A stretch of DNA of 64,000 nt from Apium graveolens (Eukaryota; Streptophyta; Magnoliopsida; Apiales; Apiaceae): assembly GCF_009905375.1 (NCBI RefSeq), contig NC_133647.1, positions 2,913,847 through 2,977,846 of the forward strand, in the 5' to 3' direction. Both the position numbers and the translations under genes were made by a program. Below the pieces are notes generated by a model that made no database searches, had not been told where the DNA came from, and saw only the letters and a program-made list of their open reading frames with translations. Shown piece by piece: positions 36,070 through 47,876 of this stretch. How positions within the stretch are numbered: position 1 is the stretch's first letter; every line of letters begins with the position of its first letter.

Positions 36070-36636
36070 TTTGTTTTCTTCTTCCTGTTTTTCTTCATCG
36101 TCAGTTTTGTCCGGCTTCTTAGCCAAGGACAAAAGCTGTTGATGTTAGGTTTAGAAGCTTAGGACAGTCTTGTAATCTTCTGATGTAATTTTCAATTTCA
36201 TGAATGTATTCTCTTAATATATTAATGGAATTTTATATTTTTACAAGATTTTGTCTCTGAGATGTTTTGCAATTCTACTGCATCGTTAAATCCTGATATA
36301 TCCATATTCTGATGACCATTTTAATTATTGATTTAAATTAAGTTCTGATTTTACAATATCAGTACTTATTTACTTGATTTATTTTTGGCCATTCTCTCAC
36401 TTGAATTTTTTTACAGAATATTGGTTTTGTAGTGAAAATGATTAAATAAGTGGGAATAGTTTAAATTTTGAATTAAAACTGACTTACCACAATTAATGGG
36501 ATTACTTGGTAAGTGGAACGGTTTTTCCTTGAAAAATTGCATGTGATAAGTAATGATTACTATTTTCCCATGCCCATTAACTATTCCTTATAACTGCATG
36601 TCTGACAGGTGTCCAACGGTTATTTTTTTAACCACG
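36070..36636 (+). other. spacer with second copy of the promoter module
   Basis: The first part looks like a 3' untranslated region with AT-rich possible poly(A) signals. From about 36305 the sequence (attctgatgaccattttaa, then tacttgatttatttttgg) resembles 35395-35470 (gttctgatgactgttaag, then atttgacttatttgtgg), which suggests that the promoter module is duplicated on either side of the small ORF. Confidence 0.5.
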
Positions 36637-36670
36637 TATAAGTAAGAGAGAGAGAAGATTATACAATCTT
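36637..36670 (+). promoter_or_regulatory. promoter-like region of the E5 third ORF
   Basis: tataagta (36637-36644) is followed by the dyad aagatt-atac-aatctt (36655-36670) and a CT-rich leader; the ATG is at 36795. E4 has the same order at the matching place (44595-44631, minus). Conservation of TATA, dyad and pyrimidine-rich leader in two copies supports an internal promoter. Confidence 0.6.
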
Positions 36671-36794
36671 TTATTTACTTTTACATTTTATCTCTCTTTC
36701 TTTGCTTTTACTCTCTCTCATCTCCTGACGATTATTTTTCATACAGACATTTTATCAAACACCTTATAGGCAATCTTAATTTTTAATTTTTCTC

Positions 36795-38489
36795 ATGGCA
36801 CCTAAGGATTTGGAGCTAAGTTCGTTCCCAACAACTATGCTGCAAACCTAAATCATGATGAAGCTCCGTCTAAGTTACATTTTGTGCAAGATCTTCTTGC
36901 ACACAGTGAAATTGGGTATGCATTGACCCAGCCTTCAGTCTTTTCAAGCCAACAAGTTCTGACGTTTTGGCGGGCTGGGCATTTTGATAATGGTGGTGCT
37001 AATGGTACTCCCAGTATTATTTTTCAAGTGGGTGATTCTGAACATGTGGTAACTCCTGGAACAGTTCGTCAAGCTCTACGTCTACCAGAAGGCTGTATTT
37101 TCTCAACTCCGGAGGAATCAGCTTTACAGCAGCTCATGGCTAATTTGGGATATGAGCAGAGTTTGGCTAAGCTTGGACAGTTGAAATGAGCTCATATCAG
37201 GAAGGAATGGAGCTTTTTCTTTGACTGCATCACTAAAGCCTTTGGGAATAAGTGTTCCAACTTTGATGTTATTCCAATAATGAGTCAGCACATCGGGTAT
37301 GCCATTATAAACCAAACTCATTTTGATTTTGCAAGTGATGTGCTAGGTTTTATAGGGGATAGGATGACAGAGGATAGGACTATTGTCTACTTTGCTAGAT
37401 TCTGTCAGCTTATATATAATTTCTGTTGTGCTGTTGAACCCCAACCTACCACTGACTTATATCCACCCTTTAAACTTGCAAAACGTGCTTTTAATGACTT
37501 GGTAAATGCTGACCTTAAGAAAACGGTGGTTAGACCATTACAGATTCCTCAATCTGTAAAACAAATCCTAGTAAATGCTGATCCTCAAACCTATAGATCT
37601 GTTTATCCTGATGTACAACCTACCACCACATCCCAAACACCACACCATCAGAACATACCACACATACATCTATACCTCAACCCTCTCTCAGAACATATCT
37701 CAAAACTTATCTCACACCTTCACAGACAGCTCAACCTTCATCCTCAGCACCAACTATGAAGCCTTCATCTTCCAAGCCCAAGAGGACAAAGACTGTTCCT
37801 CAGACACCACAGAAGAGAAGGAGGATTTTCTGCGAGATGAGTCTAATAGTGAGGAACAGGTTTCTGCATCAGAACCTGTTGTAAAAGAAGCTGAGAAGGT
37901 CCCTTCTCAGAAGGATTCTGGAATTGGGGGATCTAAGCTTCTCAAAAGGCTTAGAAGAATGACTTTTGCTGAACCTCCCAAGGAATTCCCACCTTCAAAG
38001 AGATACAAGAAACAGAGAGCTAAATGGCCAGCTTCAAATGATGAGGAAGCAGCAGCTAAGGAAGGAGATCAGGAATCTCTGATCTCAAAAGAACCAGAAT
38101 ATGCTGAAGCTACTGCCTCTCCCTCTCCATTGTCCCCAACCCAGGAAGCTGCTACAGATAAGGCAAACACACAATCTATGTCTCCTGTACATGAAACTGT
38201 ATCTCCTGTAGACCTAGGCACAAGTGCTGAAGTTGATATTCATAATTTGGTTGTGCCTGAGATTCTCTACTTAAAAGCTCCAACAACAATTAATCCATCG
38301 ACAACACGTTATACTGATGCTACTCAAACTCCAGAATTATCTACAACACCTTCTCTGCATCTAGATATTGATGATCAAAATATAGGTGAGCATCAGGATA
38401 TGACTATTGATCAGAACTTGCAAACAGATCAGCCCTTAGAGGATGATGCTGAAGTCTCCATTACTTCTCATACTGTTGTTTTATCATAA
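36795..38489 (+). pseudogene. E5 third ORF, N-terminal half
   Basis: Begins MAPKDL as in E4 (44451, minus), but a base is missing within the first few codons. The frame 36884-37759 carries EIGYALTQPSVF and WRAGHFDNGGANG, a TGA at 37187-37189 (Arg in E4), then KEWSFFFDCITKAFGNKCSN and ARFCQLIYNFCC. A second shift around 37575-37759 moves to the frame 37575-38489, which is rich in acidic, proline and serine/threonine residues. The conserved part is about 250 residues, of unknown fold. It occupies the envelope-like position of SIRE elements, but no membrane segment is evident. Confidence 0.75.
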
Positions 38490-40583
38490 GATGTTGATTC
38501 TGTCAGTTCTGATGCTTCAAGTGCTGATACTACTGGTGATGCTGCTATTAATGCAGATGCTGATGAAGCTGGTCCTTCAGGACATGCACCTACACAAACT
38601 GTTCACAAATCTGCACTACTTGAGAAGTTTGTGACAAGAGCAGCACCAGTACTTTGGAGTGAAACTCCTAGAGGACAGGAGTGGACTAAGGAATGGAACT
38701 CTGTTACCTTTGTTCCATCTGAAAAGAATCTTGCTGAGCACTTGACCAAAGCTGATGAAATGTTAATTAATGATGATTTCTAGACGCAGCTTCGAGTCAC
38801 TGCATTGACTACTAGACATCTGCAAGGTCTTCATTCAACAACTCATGCAGAGTTACATAAAATTCAGGAAGAATTGTTCAAGCAAGAAACGGTTAAGAAA
38901 ATTGAAAAGAAAAAATTCTTCCAACCTACCTTTGACAGAGTTGCTTACATTGAGAAGACCCAAGAGAAGCAACAGTCTCAGATTAATGATATTTTGAAAA
39001 ATCAAGCTTCTCAGCAATCTCAACTCGATGATATCCAAGCTTCAGTGGAATTGCTTGTCTCTCTTCTCTTACCTGCTGATGCCAAAAAGGGGGAGAAAGT
39101 AATTAAGTCCAAATGCAAAAGTGATCAGACACTGAAGGGGAAGGATGATGAAAAAGATGACCAGGGAAACTCTGGAGTGGGTGGAGGTCATGGTCAAGGT
39201 AGAAGTTTCTCATCAAGAAGAACTGAAATTACAAGTCACAGGATAAGTTCTGATGCTGGAAAAAGAATTACTTCTGCTACTGGTAAAAGGATAAGTTTTG
39301 ATGAACTTTTGGATCTTGATGAAGAATTATCAAGACAGTTATTTCTTAAGGAGAATCCAAGAATGGACTTTGAGAGTCTGATGGAAGAAGAAGCTAGACT
39401 TAAGTCAGAAAAGGTCAAATCTAAATCTAAAGCTTCTGTTGGTAAAAAAAAACTTCCAAAGACCAAAGGCATTGTGATAAAGGAAAGAACAAATCCTGAA
39501 GCAACCAAGGCTAAATCACAATTGCAGATAGATCCAAGGTCCAAGGGCAAAGAGAAAGTTGGTGAACCTATCAAGGTTTATGTGCCTCCTGTGGATGAAG
39601 AAATTACTGTTGAAGATGCTGATCTTGCTCTGACTTCAAGAAAAATTTCTAAGACAACCTCTGACATGGCTCAAGTTGTTCAGAGTAAAGATATGGTTAG
39701 TTCTGATATCTCAAAGAACCAAGTAACCTCTGACATAGCTCAAGTTAACTTGATATCAGAAGATAAATCAAAGGAAACCTCTGACATTGCTCATGTTAAA
39801 CCTTCAAAGATACTCCTACCAGGATTCACCAAAGCCAAACAAACTCAACCTTTGAAGACTGTTGTAAGTGGTTTTGAAGCAAGAGTGGTTACTGGAAATG
39901 AAGCAAGAGATAAATCTGGATTGGGTAGTGCTGATGAAAGAAGAATACAGAACACAACCAATGATCCAACTTCCTTAAGTGAACCAGGTATTGGAGCTAC
40001 TCCTGAAAGATTGAATCAACTAGATACTGTACAGATGGTTTACCATACCTACTTGAAAGAACACATCTTGTTGTACTTCATGACAGATGGTAGGGTTTAT
40101 CATATAAGGGAAAATGCCATTCCACTGAAGTATTTTGAAGAATTGGAACATGTATTATTCTTACTTCAAGTGAATGATAAAATAACAGAAAGTGTTGTAA
40201 ACTATTTGAAGAGTCAAATTCAGAGACAGAAAAGGCTTTATTCAGTTAAGTCTGATAGCACATATCTTCCAAAGTACAGAGATAACAAAGGTGATACTGT
40301 TGAGATGAAGTCTAACTCTGCTAATATTATAACTACCTTTCTGGGTTACAAGGCTGTGGAATTCAATCTTGAGTCTGACAAGGCGTATTTGATCAGACTG
40401 GATCAGGACATAAAGAAAGATAAAATTAATGATCTCAGGGCTGCAATCTTTCAAACTGGTATAGATTCTGCAGAACTTAAAGATGCTAAAAGGAGGATGA
40501 TTGATGAACTCAGATATGCTGAGAGATGTTTGTTAAAGAACTATCTCAGAACAACTCCTGACATCAGAGAGATCAGAAAGTGA
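38490..40583 (+). pseudogene. E5 third ORF, C-terminal half
   Basis: Same frame as 37575-38489, interrupted by TAA at 38487-38489 and TAG near 38781. From 38805 a 592-codon frame runs to the natural stop at 40581-40583. It opens with HLQGLHSTTHAEL and a coiled-coil segment (QEKQQSQINDILKNQASQQ), then a lysine-rich region, three TSDIAQV-like repeats (about 39650-39800) and a conserved terminal domain (LLYFMTDGRVYHI ... ELRYAERCL). E4 has the same terminal domain. With the N-terminal half the ancestral protein was about 1,260 residues, longer than the envelope-like ORF usually quoted for SIRE1. Confidence 0.78.
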
Positions 40584-40786
40584 AGCCAAGTCAAGATCTA
40601 TAACTGCTCAAATTCTGATATGACTACAGACTGAAGTTGTTATCAGAAGTTAAAGTTTGTTAAGCTTTAAGGACTGTAAGTTGTAGTTATCTAGTCAAAT
40701 TCTCATGCATTTGTACTTAATATTTTTGACATCATCAAATATATGTTAAACTTGTATATTATGTTAATTTACAAGTTGGGGGAGAT
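40584..40786 (+). other. E5 3' untranslated region and polypurine tract
   Basis: Noncoding. The last bases, acaagttgggggagat, form the purine tract before the 3' LTR. E4 has the same tract at 26942 (antisense). Confidence 0.75.
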
Positions 40787-41391
40787 TGTTAGATATATTT
40801 GATAATGTCATGACTAATATGATTTATGTTTAGTTTTCAGATCTTACTTAAATAGGATAAATCAGTACTTAACTGAAATCAACACTTATACTGAAGTCAG
40901 AACTTAAGTCATCAGTACTTAAGGTTCAGGAGATATTTATCAGAAGATAATATCAGAACTTAAAGGAAACGTTCAGATAAGGAAGGCGGCTGATTTACAG
41001 GAAGAGAAGATCGAGACAAACATAAGAAGAGATATGCATGAAGAAGGAGTTCTCTGAAGAATAGAATACTTGGAAGAAAAGATATCTGATTGATATATTT
41101 TAGGAAGCAGAATTATATTCCATATCAATTAGCGATTATCTTGTAACTGTGTAGTATATAAACACATACATAGGGTTTACACTATAAGTGTTATCATTAT
41201 CGAGAAGATTATTAATTGTAACCCTAGCAGCTCTCATGATATTTGTTCATCACTGAGAGAGGACAGTTCCATACTGTAACAGAGTTTATTGTTTTGAATA
41301 AAGTTTGTTTTCTGTTACTTGAGTTATTAAAATTCGATTTGATTGTGCTATACACTGTATTTACCCCCTCTACAGTGTGTGTGACCTAACA
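40787..41391 (+). repeat. E5 3' LTR
   Basis: Same length (605 bp) and ends as the 5' LTR. AATAAA at 41297-41302. The duplication agatt follows at 41392-41396. Confidence 0.93.
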
Positions 41392-41396
41392 AGATT

Positions 41397-44300
41397 CTTC
41401 TACACCTTTCTTCTTTTCAGAGTTTCAACAGTTGCATCTTCAGGAGAAGCATCATCAAAAACCTGAACCATCTTGCACACAGGATCCATCAGAATTTGAG
41501 GAATCTTCATTTCCTGTTTCTTGACTATCTCCCCAACTTTTCCTTTTCCCTTGTCTTTGGGATCAGTAGTAGTTTGAGATCTAGTACTTGATCTTGGAAT
41601 CTCTGTGGAAGATCTTTCTTTTATCACAATACCTTTTTCCTTAGGCCTTGGAGGTTTCTTTGCATTAGAAGCTTTAGACTTAGGATTTGTCTTCTCAGCT
41701 GCAAATCTAGCTTCTTCCTCCTTTAGAGTGTCTAAATCCATTCCAGGATTATCCTTGAGAAACAATCTTTTAGCAATTTCTTCATCAAGAGTCTGAATCT
41801 GGGGATCCTTATAGTAGACAGTATTCTCCCTTCCCTTAAGCTTCAGAGTTTGTAAAAACTTCTAAGAGTCTTGACTTCCAGACTGAATCAGAACATCAGA
41901 ATTTATCATCAGAATTTGATTATCAGAACTTGATATCAGAGTTTTAGCATTCACAACTTCATAACTTGAATTCTTCTGTGTAGAAGATTTGCTAGAATCA
42001 GAAATTAGTTTCTGTGAAGAAACTTTGTTGCTTTGCTTGCCTTGACCTTGACTTTGACCTTTGCCCTTGCTAGGGTTTCCCTGGTCATCTTCAGAATCAT
42101 CCTTTTTCTTCAGTGTTTTGCTAATTGAGCATTTGGACTTAACTACTTTCTCCCCCTTTTTGGCATCATCTGACAGGAGTAGAGAAATAAGGAGTTCTAC
42201 TGAAGATTGGATTTCATTGAGCTGTGTTTGTTGAGAAGCTTGATTCTACAAGACCTCATCCAGTTGGGCCTGCTACTTGGTTTATACTTGCTCAATAGCT
42301 TCCACATTTTCAAAAATTGGTCTGATAAACCTATTCTTGTCTAGCTTGAGCATCAAGTCTAGCTTATCAGATGCTTCCAGAAGTTTATCAACCTTTTCAT
42401 GAGTCTTGGAGTGTAGACCTTGAAGTGCTTTAGTACTGAGAGCAGTGACTTTAAGTTGGTGCTTGAAATCAGAATTTGTCAGCAACTCATCAGATTTTTT
42501 GAAATATGTTCTGACAGAACATGTGAGCTAGGAATGAAGTCAGGTTCATTCCACTTCTTTGTCCACTCAACTCCATTAAAAGTTTCCTCCCATGGAACAT
42601 GAGCATCTTCTTCAACAAACTTAAGTAGTGCCTCCTTTCCAAGAATTAGAGCACTGACTGGAGCACTTTCTGGAGCACTTGCTGGAGCACTATCTCCAGC
42701 ATCTGATAAAAGCTCATCATTTTCTGAAAATACAAGAGTGTGTGTAAGTGAAGGAGATTCTGGAACTACTTCATCTGTTTCAGGTTCCAAATTCAAAATT
42801 GGAGTAGTAGGAATTTCAGCATTTAATGGAGAAACAGGTGGAGTTGACACTTGTGCTGGTGGTGCTTCCGGAAACAAGACAGTTGGAATATTCAGCCTGT
42901 GAATGTCAATTTCAGGACTTAATCCTGAATCTTCAACTGTAGCAGTTTCTTTGAGTGGAGAGATAAGAGGTGTGATCACTGTGTCTTCAACAGTGTCTTC
43001 AGGTTGAGGTGGAGCTGGCAAAGCTTCAATGACTGTAAGTTCTGATGAGATAAGAGATTTCTGATCCCCTTCCTCAGCTTCTTCAGCATCCTCATATTGA
43101 GCTTGTGTAATTTTCACACCTGCTCTCTTCTTCTTTGATCTGGACTTTGGTTGTGAAGGTGTTGCTTGAGCAGCATCAGAACTTGAAAGTCTTTTTCTTT
43201 TCAAAATCCCAGAACCCTCAGCTTCATTCTGTTTTTGAGGAGTTACCTCTTCAGCTTCAACCTCCTTCTGAAAAATTACCTTTTCAGCTTCTTTTGTCAC
43301 AGGTTCTGATGCAGGAACCTGGACTTGATCATCCTCATCAAATTCATCCCTCGGAATAATCCTTCTTCTTCTCCTTGGTGGAGATTTAGGCACAGAGATA
43401 GTCCTTTTAGGCCTAGAAGATTTGTCAGATTTTATAACTGGCACTTTTTGAGAAGTACTAGAGGTTTTGAATTTGAGAGGTGAGGTTCTGATAGTAGGTG
43501 CTGATGATTGTGGTTGAGAGGATTGTGCTAGTTGAAAGTAGGTTCTGATAGTAGGCTGTGGTTGAGTATTCGAAGGCTGTGTTGGTGGAGGTCGAGAAGT
43601 AGTAGCCTGTGTAGATGCAATATCAGGATATATGGTTGTGTATGTGTCAGGATCAGAATTTACTAAGAATTATTTGACAGATTGAGGAATTTGGAGGGGT
43701 CTTAGTCATTCTTCTTATTATCAGCAGATAATAAGTCTGTGAAAGCCCTTTTGTGAAGTTTAAAGGGTTCAATTGTCTCACTAAAGTTTTGAGGTTCATC
43801 AGAACAACAGAAATTATATATAAGCTGACAGAATCTAGCAAAATAAACTGTGTTGTTATCTTCTTTCATCCTATCACCTATAAAACTCAAAATTACAGTT
43901 GCATAATCAAAATAAGTTTGATTAAGAAGGGCATACCAAATTTGCTGACTCATTATTGGGATAACATCAATGTTGGAGCATTTGTTGGCAAAGGCTTTGG
44001 TAATATAGTCGAAAAAGAAGCTCCACTCCCTCCTGATGTAGGGCCTCTTCATTTGTCCCAGCTTGGACAAAGATTTCTCATACCCAAGATTTGCCATCAT
44101 ATTTTGAAGAGCTGACTCCCCAACTTGTGAACTGTAAGTACGGTTTTCTGGCAGATGCAAAGCTTGTCGAATAGTAGACAGGGTGGCCAAGTGCTCATCT
44201 TTCCCTGTTTTAAAAATAGTGCTTGGGGATCCATTTTCACCACCATCATCATAAACTCCAGACCTCCAAAACTCCAGAATTTGCTTGCCTGAGAGAATCT

Positions 44301-44451
44301 GTGGTTGGGTTAGAGCATACCCAATTTCACTTCGAGATAGAAAGTCTTGAATGAAGTGATGTTCTGAAGGAGCCTCGTCCTTGTTGAGAATAGCCATGTA
44401 GTTGTTGAGGACAAACTTGGCTCCATCATAAATTAGATCTTTAGGTGCCAT
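41397..44451 (-). pseudogene. E4 third ORF, N-terminal and middle part
   Basis: Starts MAPKDLIYDGAKFVLNNY at 44451 and is intact for 249 codons, with EIGYALTQPQIL, WSFFFDYITKAF and ARFCQLIYNFCC, so the conserved N-terminal domain is better kept here than in E5. A shift near 43700 ends this frame; the ORF continues in other frames at 42479-43444 (proline, alanine and acidic-rich), 42282-42485 and 41400-41765. At 41396 it is cut by E5; the rest is at 27126-28013. The function is unknown. Low-complexity middle parts between conserved ends suggest a flexible linker protein. Confidence 0.78.
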
Positions 44452-44594
44452 TTCTGTGAGAAATCAAGTGAAAATCGTGTGTTTTCAAGGTGTTTGATAA
44501 AATGCCTGTAAGAAAGTCCATCAGAAAATAAAGAGAAAAAGAGAGAGAGGGAGAGAGAGAGAGAGAAATAAGAGATTAAAGTAAGAGATAAGGT

Positions 44595-44631
44595 AAAAGA
44601 TTTGTATAATCTTTTATCTCTAATATTTATA
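44595..44631 (-). promoter_or_regulatory. promoter-like region of the E4 third ORF
   Basis: In element sense tataaata (44624-44631) is followed by the dyad aaaagatt-ataca-aatctttt (44595-44615) and a CT-rich leader (44520-44580) up to the ATG at 44451. E5 has the same order. The expected transcription start falls near 44594-44600. Confidence 0.6.
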
Positions 44632-45955
44632 CTCTTCCCAATCAACGACTCTTTTTGGAAGTAAAACAGACATGTGACACCTGGCAGCATGTAAACAGTC
44701 AAAACATTATTAGTGGGCACGGTAAATGTGCAGTAATTATTGCTCACATGTGGTTACCAAAACAAACATGCAACCCATTAACCAAATGATTATCACTGTT
44801 TTTATCTCACTTAATTATTTTCTGATAAATATGACTGTTACAGTAAAAACTACAAATAAGTCAAGTAAATAAATAATGCCACGTAAGCATCAGGATTTGC
44901 ATCAAAACTTGACTATTATCATAATTTAACGATCATCAGAACATGGCTCCTGTACTCAAAAAAAGAATGACTGTTTCTATGTTTCTTCACACAAATACTG
45001 ACTGGTTTCTTCATAGTTTAATCATTAGAACTTTCATCAGAACTTGTCCTCAGAATTTATGCAAATAATACTTAACTGTTTGTCAGAAACAACTTAATCA
45101 CCACAGTAATTTTCATCATTCATATGGAGTGATAGTGTGTGTATGTGCAAATGATCATATAAAGATTAAAGTCTGATAAACTTCAGTATATCTTAGAAAT
45201 AAGGCATAACTAAGAAATGTGCTTAAAATATGTCTTGAATTGTGAAGTCTACTATAGAATAAAGTTATGCAAGAATCCACCTCACTGTTTGTGCTCATTT
45301 TATGCATCTTTTGAAATTCTTTAGAAAGTGGCTTCTCAGTGTAAATGAGTTACAACTGCCATCAGAAATTATGTTGTTATCAGAGTATTTTTCCGGTAAT
45401 CAGAAAATATGAAAAGTCACCAAGAAAAATTAATTTGCTTTTCTAATGCATATTACTTTATACCAACAATGCACTTGGATCTTTCCTTTCACATATTTAC
45501 TCTAGATCTCAAAGGAGTACCTGATTTCAATTTTTCTTTTCTTTTGTTTTCTTCAGATAAGTGAGGCTTATCAAGCATGTAGTTCATCCTTAAGATTTAC
45601 TGACATCAGAATTCGACAGATAAGAAGCAATAATCTAGTTTGTGACTTAGTAATAAGATACACAAAGTAAATTTGACTCAGATCAAAATCAGAATTTGCT
45701 TGTGTTATTGATTTCCACATAAATAACTAATTCAAACATGGGATTCATAGTTTGTTAAAGAATACTAAGTCAGCATCTAACAAGATAATCCTCATTGGAT
45801 TGAATAGTCACAGAACATTCAAAACACTTTCAGAGTTTATAGAATCACATCAGATAATAAGCAATATTTAATATATAATAATTTAAGCACAGATTACATT
45901 GAGATAAGAAAATCTGTAAACATTAATCATAAAGTCTGATGTATGAGAACAAAAA
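44632..45955 (-). other. E4 noncoding region after pol
   Basis: Colinear with the E5 noncoding region, but about 0.9 kb shorter between pol and the third ORF. There is no ORF matching the 89-codon frame of E5. agttctgat-type motifs occur. Confidence 0.65.
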
Positions 45956-47674
45956 CTAAACAGATTTTGAGAAAGAACCTGAAACCATTCCAAGTTCATT
46001 TATCAGTCTTGTAAAAGGAGCTTCACATAGTGGTTTTGTGAAGATATCTGCTAGTTGTTGATCTGTTGGAATAAAATGCAATTCCACTGTACTTTCCATC
46101 ACATATTCCCTTATGAAATGGTATTTAATGCTGATGTGCTTTATCATTGAGTGTTGAACTGGATTTCCTGTCATAGCAATAACACTTTGATTATCACAGT
46201 AAATAGGTATTTTAGAAAATTCTAACCCATAGTCCAGTAACTGATTCATCATCCAAAGAATCTGTGCACAACAACTTCCTGCAGCAATATATTCTACTTC
46301 TGCAGTTGATGTGGAAATTAATTTATGTTTCTTGCTAAACCAAGAAACCAATCTGCCTCCAAGAAATTGGTAGCTTCCACTAGTGCTTTTCCTGTCTATT
46401 TTGCATCCTGCAAAATCTGCATCCGAGTAACCTATTAGCTTAAAATCTGATTCCCTAGGATACTACAATCCTAGATCAGCTGTACCCTTAAGGTACTTGA
46501 AAATTCTTTTCATAACTATTAGATGAGGTTCTCTTGGATCAGCCTGAAATCTTGCACAAAGACAGGTAGCATACATGATATCAAGTCTACTTGCAGTCAA
46601 ATATAGAAGTGAGCCAATCATACCTCTGTAGTTAGTAATATCTACTGATGCTCCAGTATCTTTATCTAACTCGGTGGCAGTGGCCATGGGAGTTGATGCA
46701 GTTGAACTGTCTTGCATTCCAAATTTCTTGAGTAAATTTCTGGTGTACTTGGATTGATTTATGAAAGTACCTTCTTCAGTTTGCTTGACTTGAAGTCCCA
46801 GAAAATAGCTAAGTTCTCCCATCATACTCATTTGATATCTTGACTACATTAACTTGGAAAATCTTTCACAAAGTTTTGTATTTGTAGAGCCAAAGATGAT
46901 ATCATCAACATATATCTGTACCAAAAGTAAGTCCTTTCCATGGTTGAGGTAGAATAAAGTCTTGTCAATTGTGCCTCTGTGAAATCCACTTTCCAGAAGG
47001 AATTGAGTCAGAGTCTCATACCATGCTCTAGGAGCTTGTTTAAGGCCATAAAGTGCTTTGTGAAGCCTGTAGACATGATTTAGAAATTTTAGATCTATAA
47101 AGCCTAGAGGTTGTTCAACATATACCTCTTCTTACAATTCTCTATTGAGAAAAGCACTTCTCACATCCATTTGAAATACTTTGAACTTCTTGTGAGCAGC
47201 ATAAGCCAAAAAGATTCTTATGGATTCCAATCTAGCAACTGGAGCAAATGTTTCATCATAGTCAATACCCTCCTATTGAGAGTAACTTTTAGCAACCAGC
47301 CTTTCTTTATTCCTTATGATTATGCCATCACTGTCAGTTTTGTTTCTGAACACCCATTTTGTATCAACAATTGATCTGTCCTTTGGTCTTGGCACTAGGG
47401 TCCATACTTTATTTCTTTCAAATTCATTTAACTCTTCCTGCATTGCTTGCACCCAATCAGCATCTCGAAGAGCTTCTTCCACTTCCTTTGGTTCAGTCTG
47501 AGATAGAAAAGAATGATAGAGACATTCATATATTGTTGTTGTTCTAGTTCTGACACCTGCTTCAGGATCTCCAATTATTAAGTCAGGTGTGTGATTTAGT
47601 CCACTTCCTTGCAGATGGAAGTTGATCTCTAGAACTGGATCCTCCCCCATGATCCATGCTGTCTCCATCAGCAT
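45956..47674 (-). pseudogene. E4 reverse transcriptase and RNase H
   Basis: Open pieces at 47273-47674, 46463-46831 and 45956-46351 are in line with the E5 RT. It reads WVQAMQEELNEFERNKVW, then [10 protein letters not shown], and the active-site motif [11 protein letters not shown] near 46900, with both catalytic aspartates present. RNase H motifs ([28 protein letters not shown]) close it. At least four in-frame stops interrupt it (near 47275, 47137, 46843 and 46460). Confidence 0.87.
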
Positions 47675-47876
47675 TTTCTGATGCTCCCCCTGAAGTTATG
47701 CTCTCTGAGATTCCAGAATTTGAGTTGGATCCTTCAGGAATTGAAGAATTAGAGTTTCCAGAATTATCAGAATTTGGCTCATCAGAACTTGCTGAATCAG
47801 AACTTGAAGAGCCAGTGACTGGTTTTGATGCTTCTTGAGAGTCTTGAGATGTAGTATGATCATCAGCTTGCTCCCC

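Larger units (their letters stand above)
28019..41391 (+). mobile_element. E5: SIRE/Maximus-type copia element, 13.4 kb
   Basis: Two 605-bp LTRs (28019-28623, 40787-41391) and the duplication agatt define it. Order: LTR, PBS, gag, protease, integrase, RT, RNase H, a 2.4 kb noncoding region with a small ORF, the third ORF and a purine tract. By eye the LTRs differ at about 19 positions and two indels (about 3%), mostly transitions, so insertion is fairly recent relative to E1. Pol is broken by frameshifts and stops and RT has lost a catalytic aspartate. It is nested in the third ORF of its relative E4, in opposite orientation. Confidence 0.94.

Noticed and set aside
34374..36636. Signal peptide or envelope gene between pol and the third ORF
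   Set aside because: No hydrophobic N-terminal or membrane segment was found in the 89-codon ORF or at the start of the third ORF.
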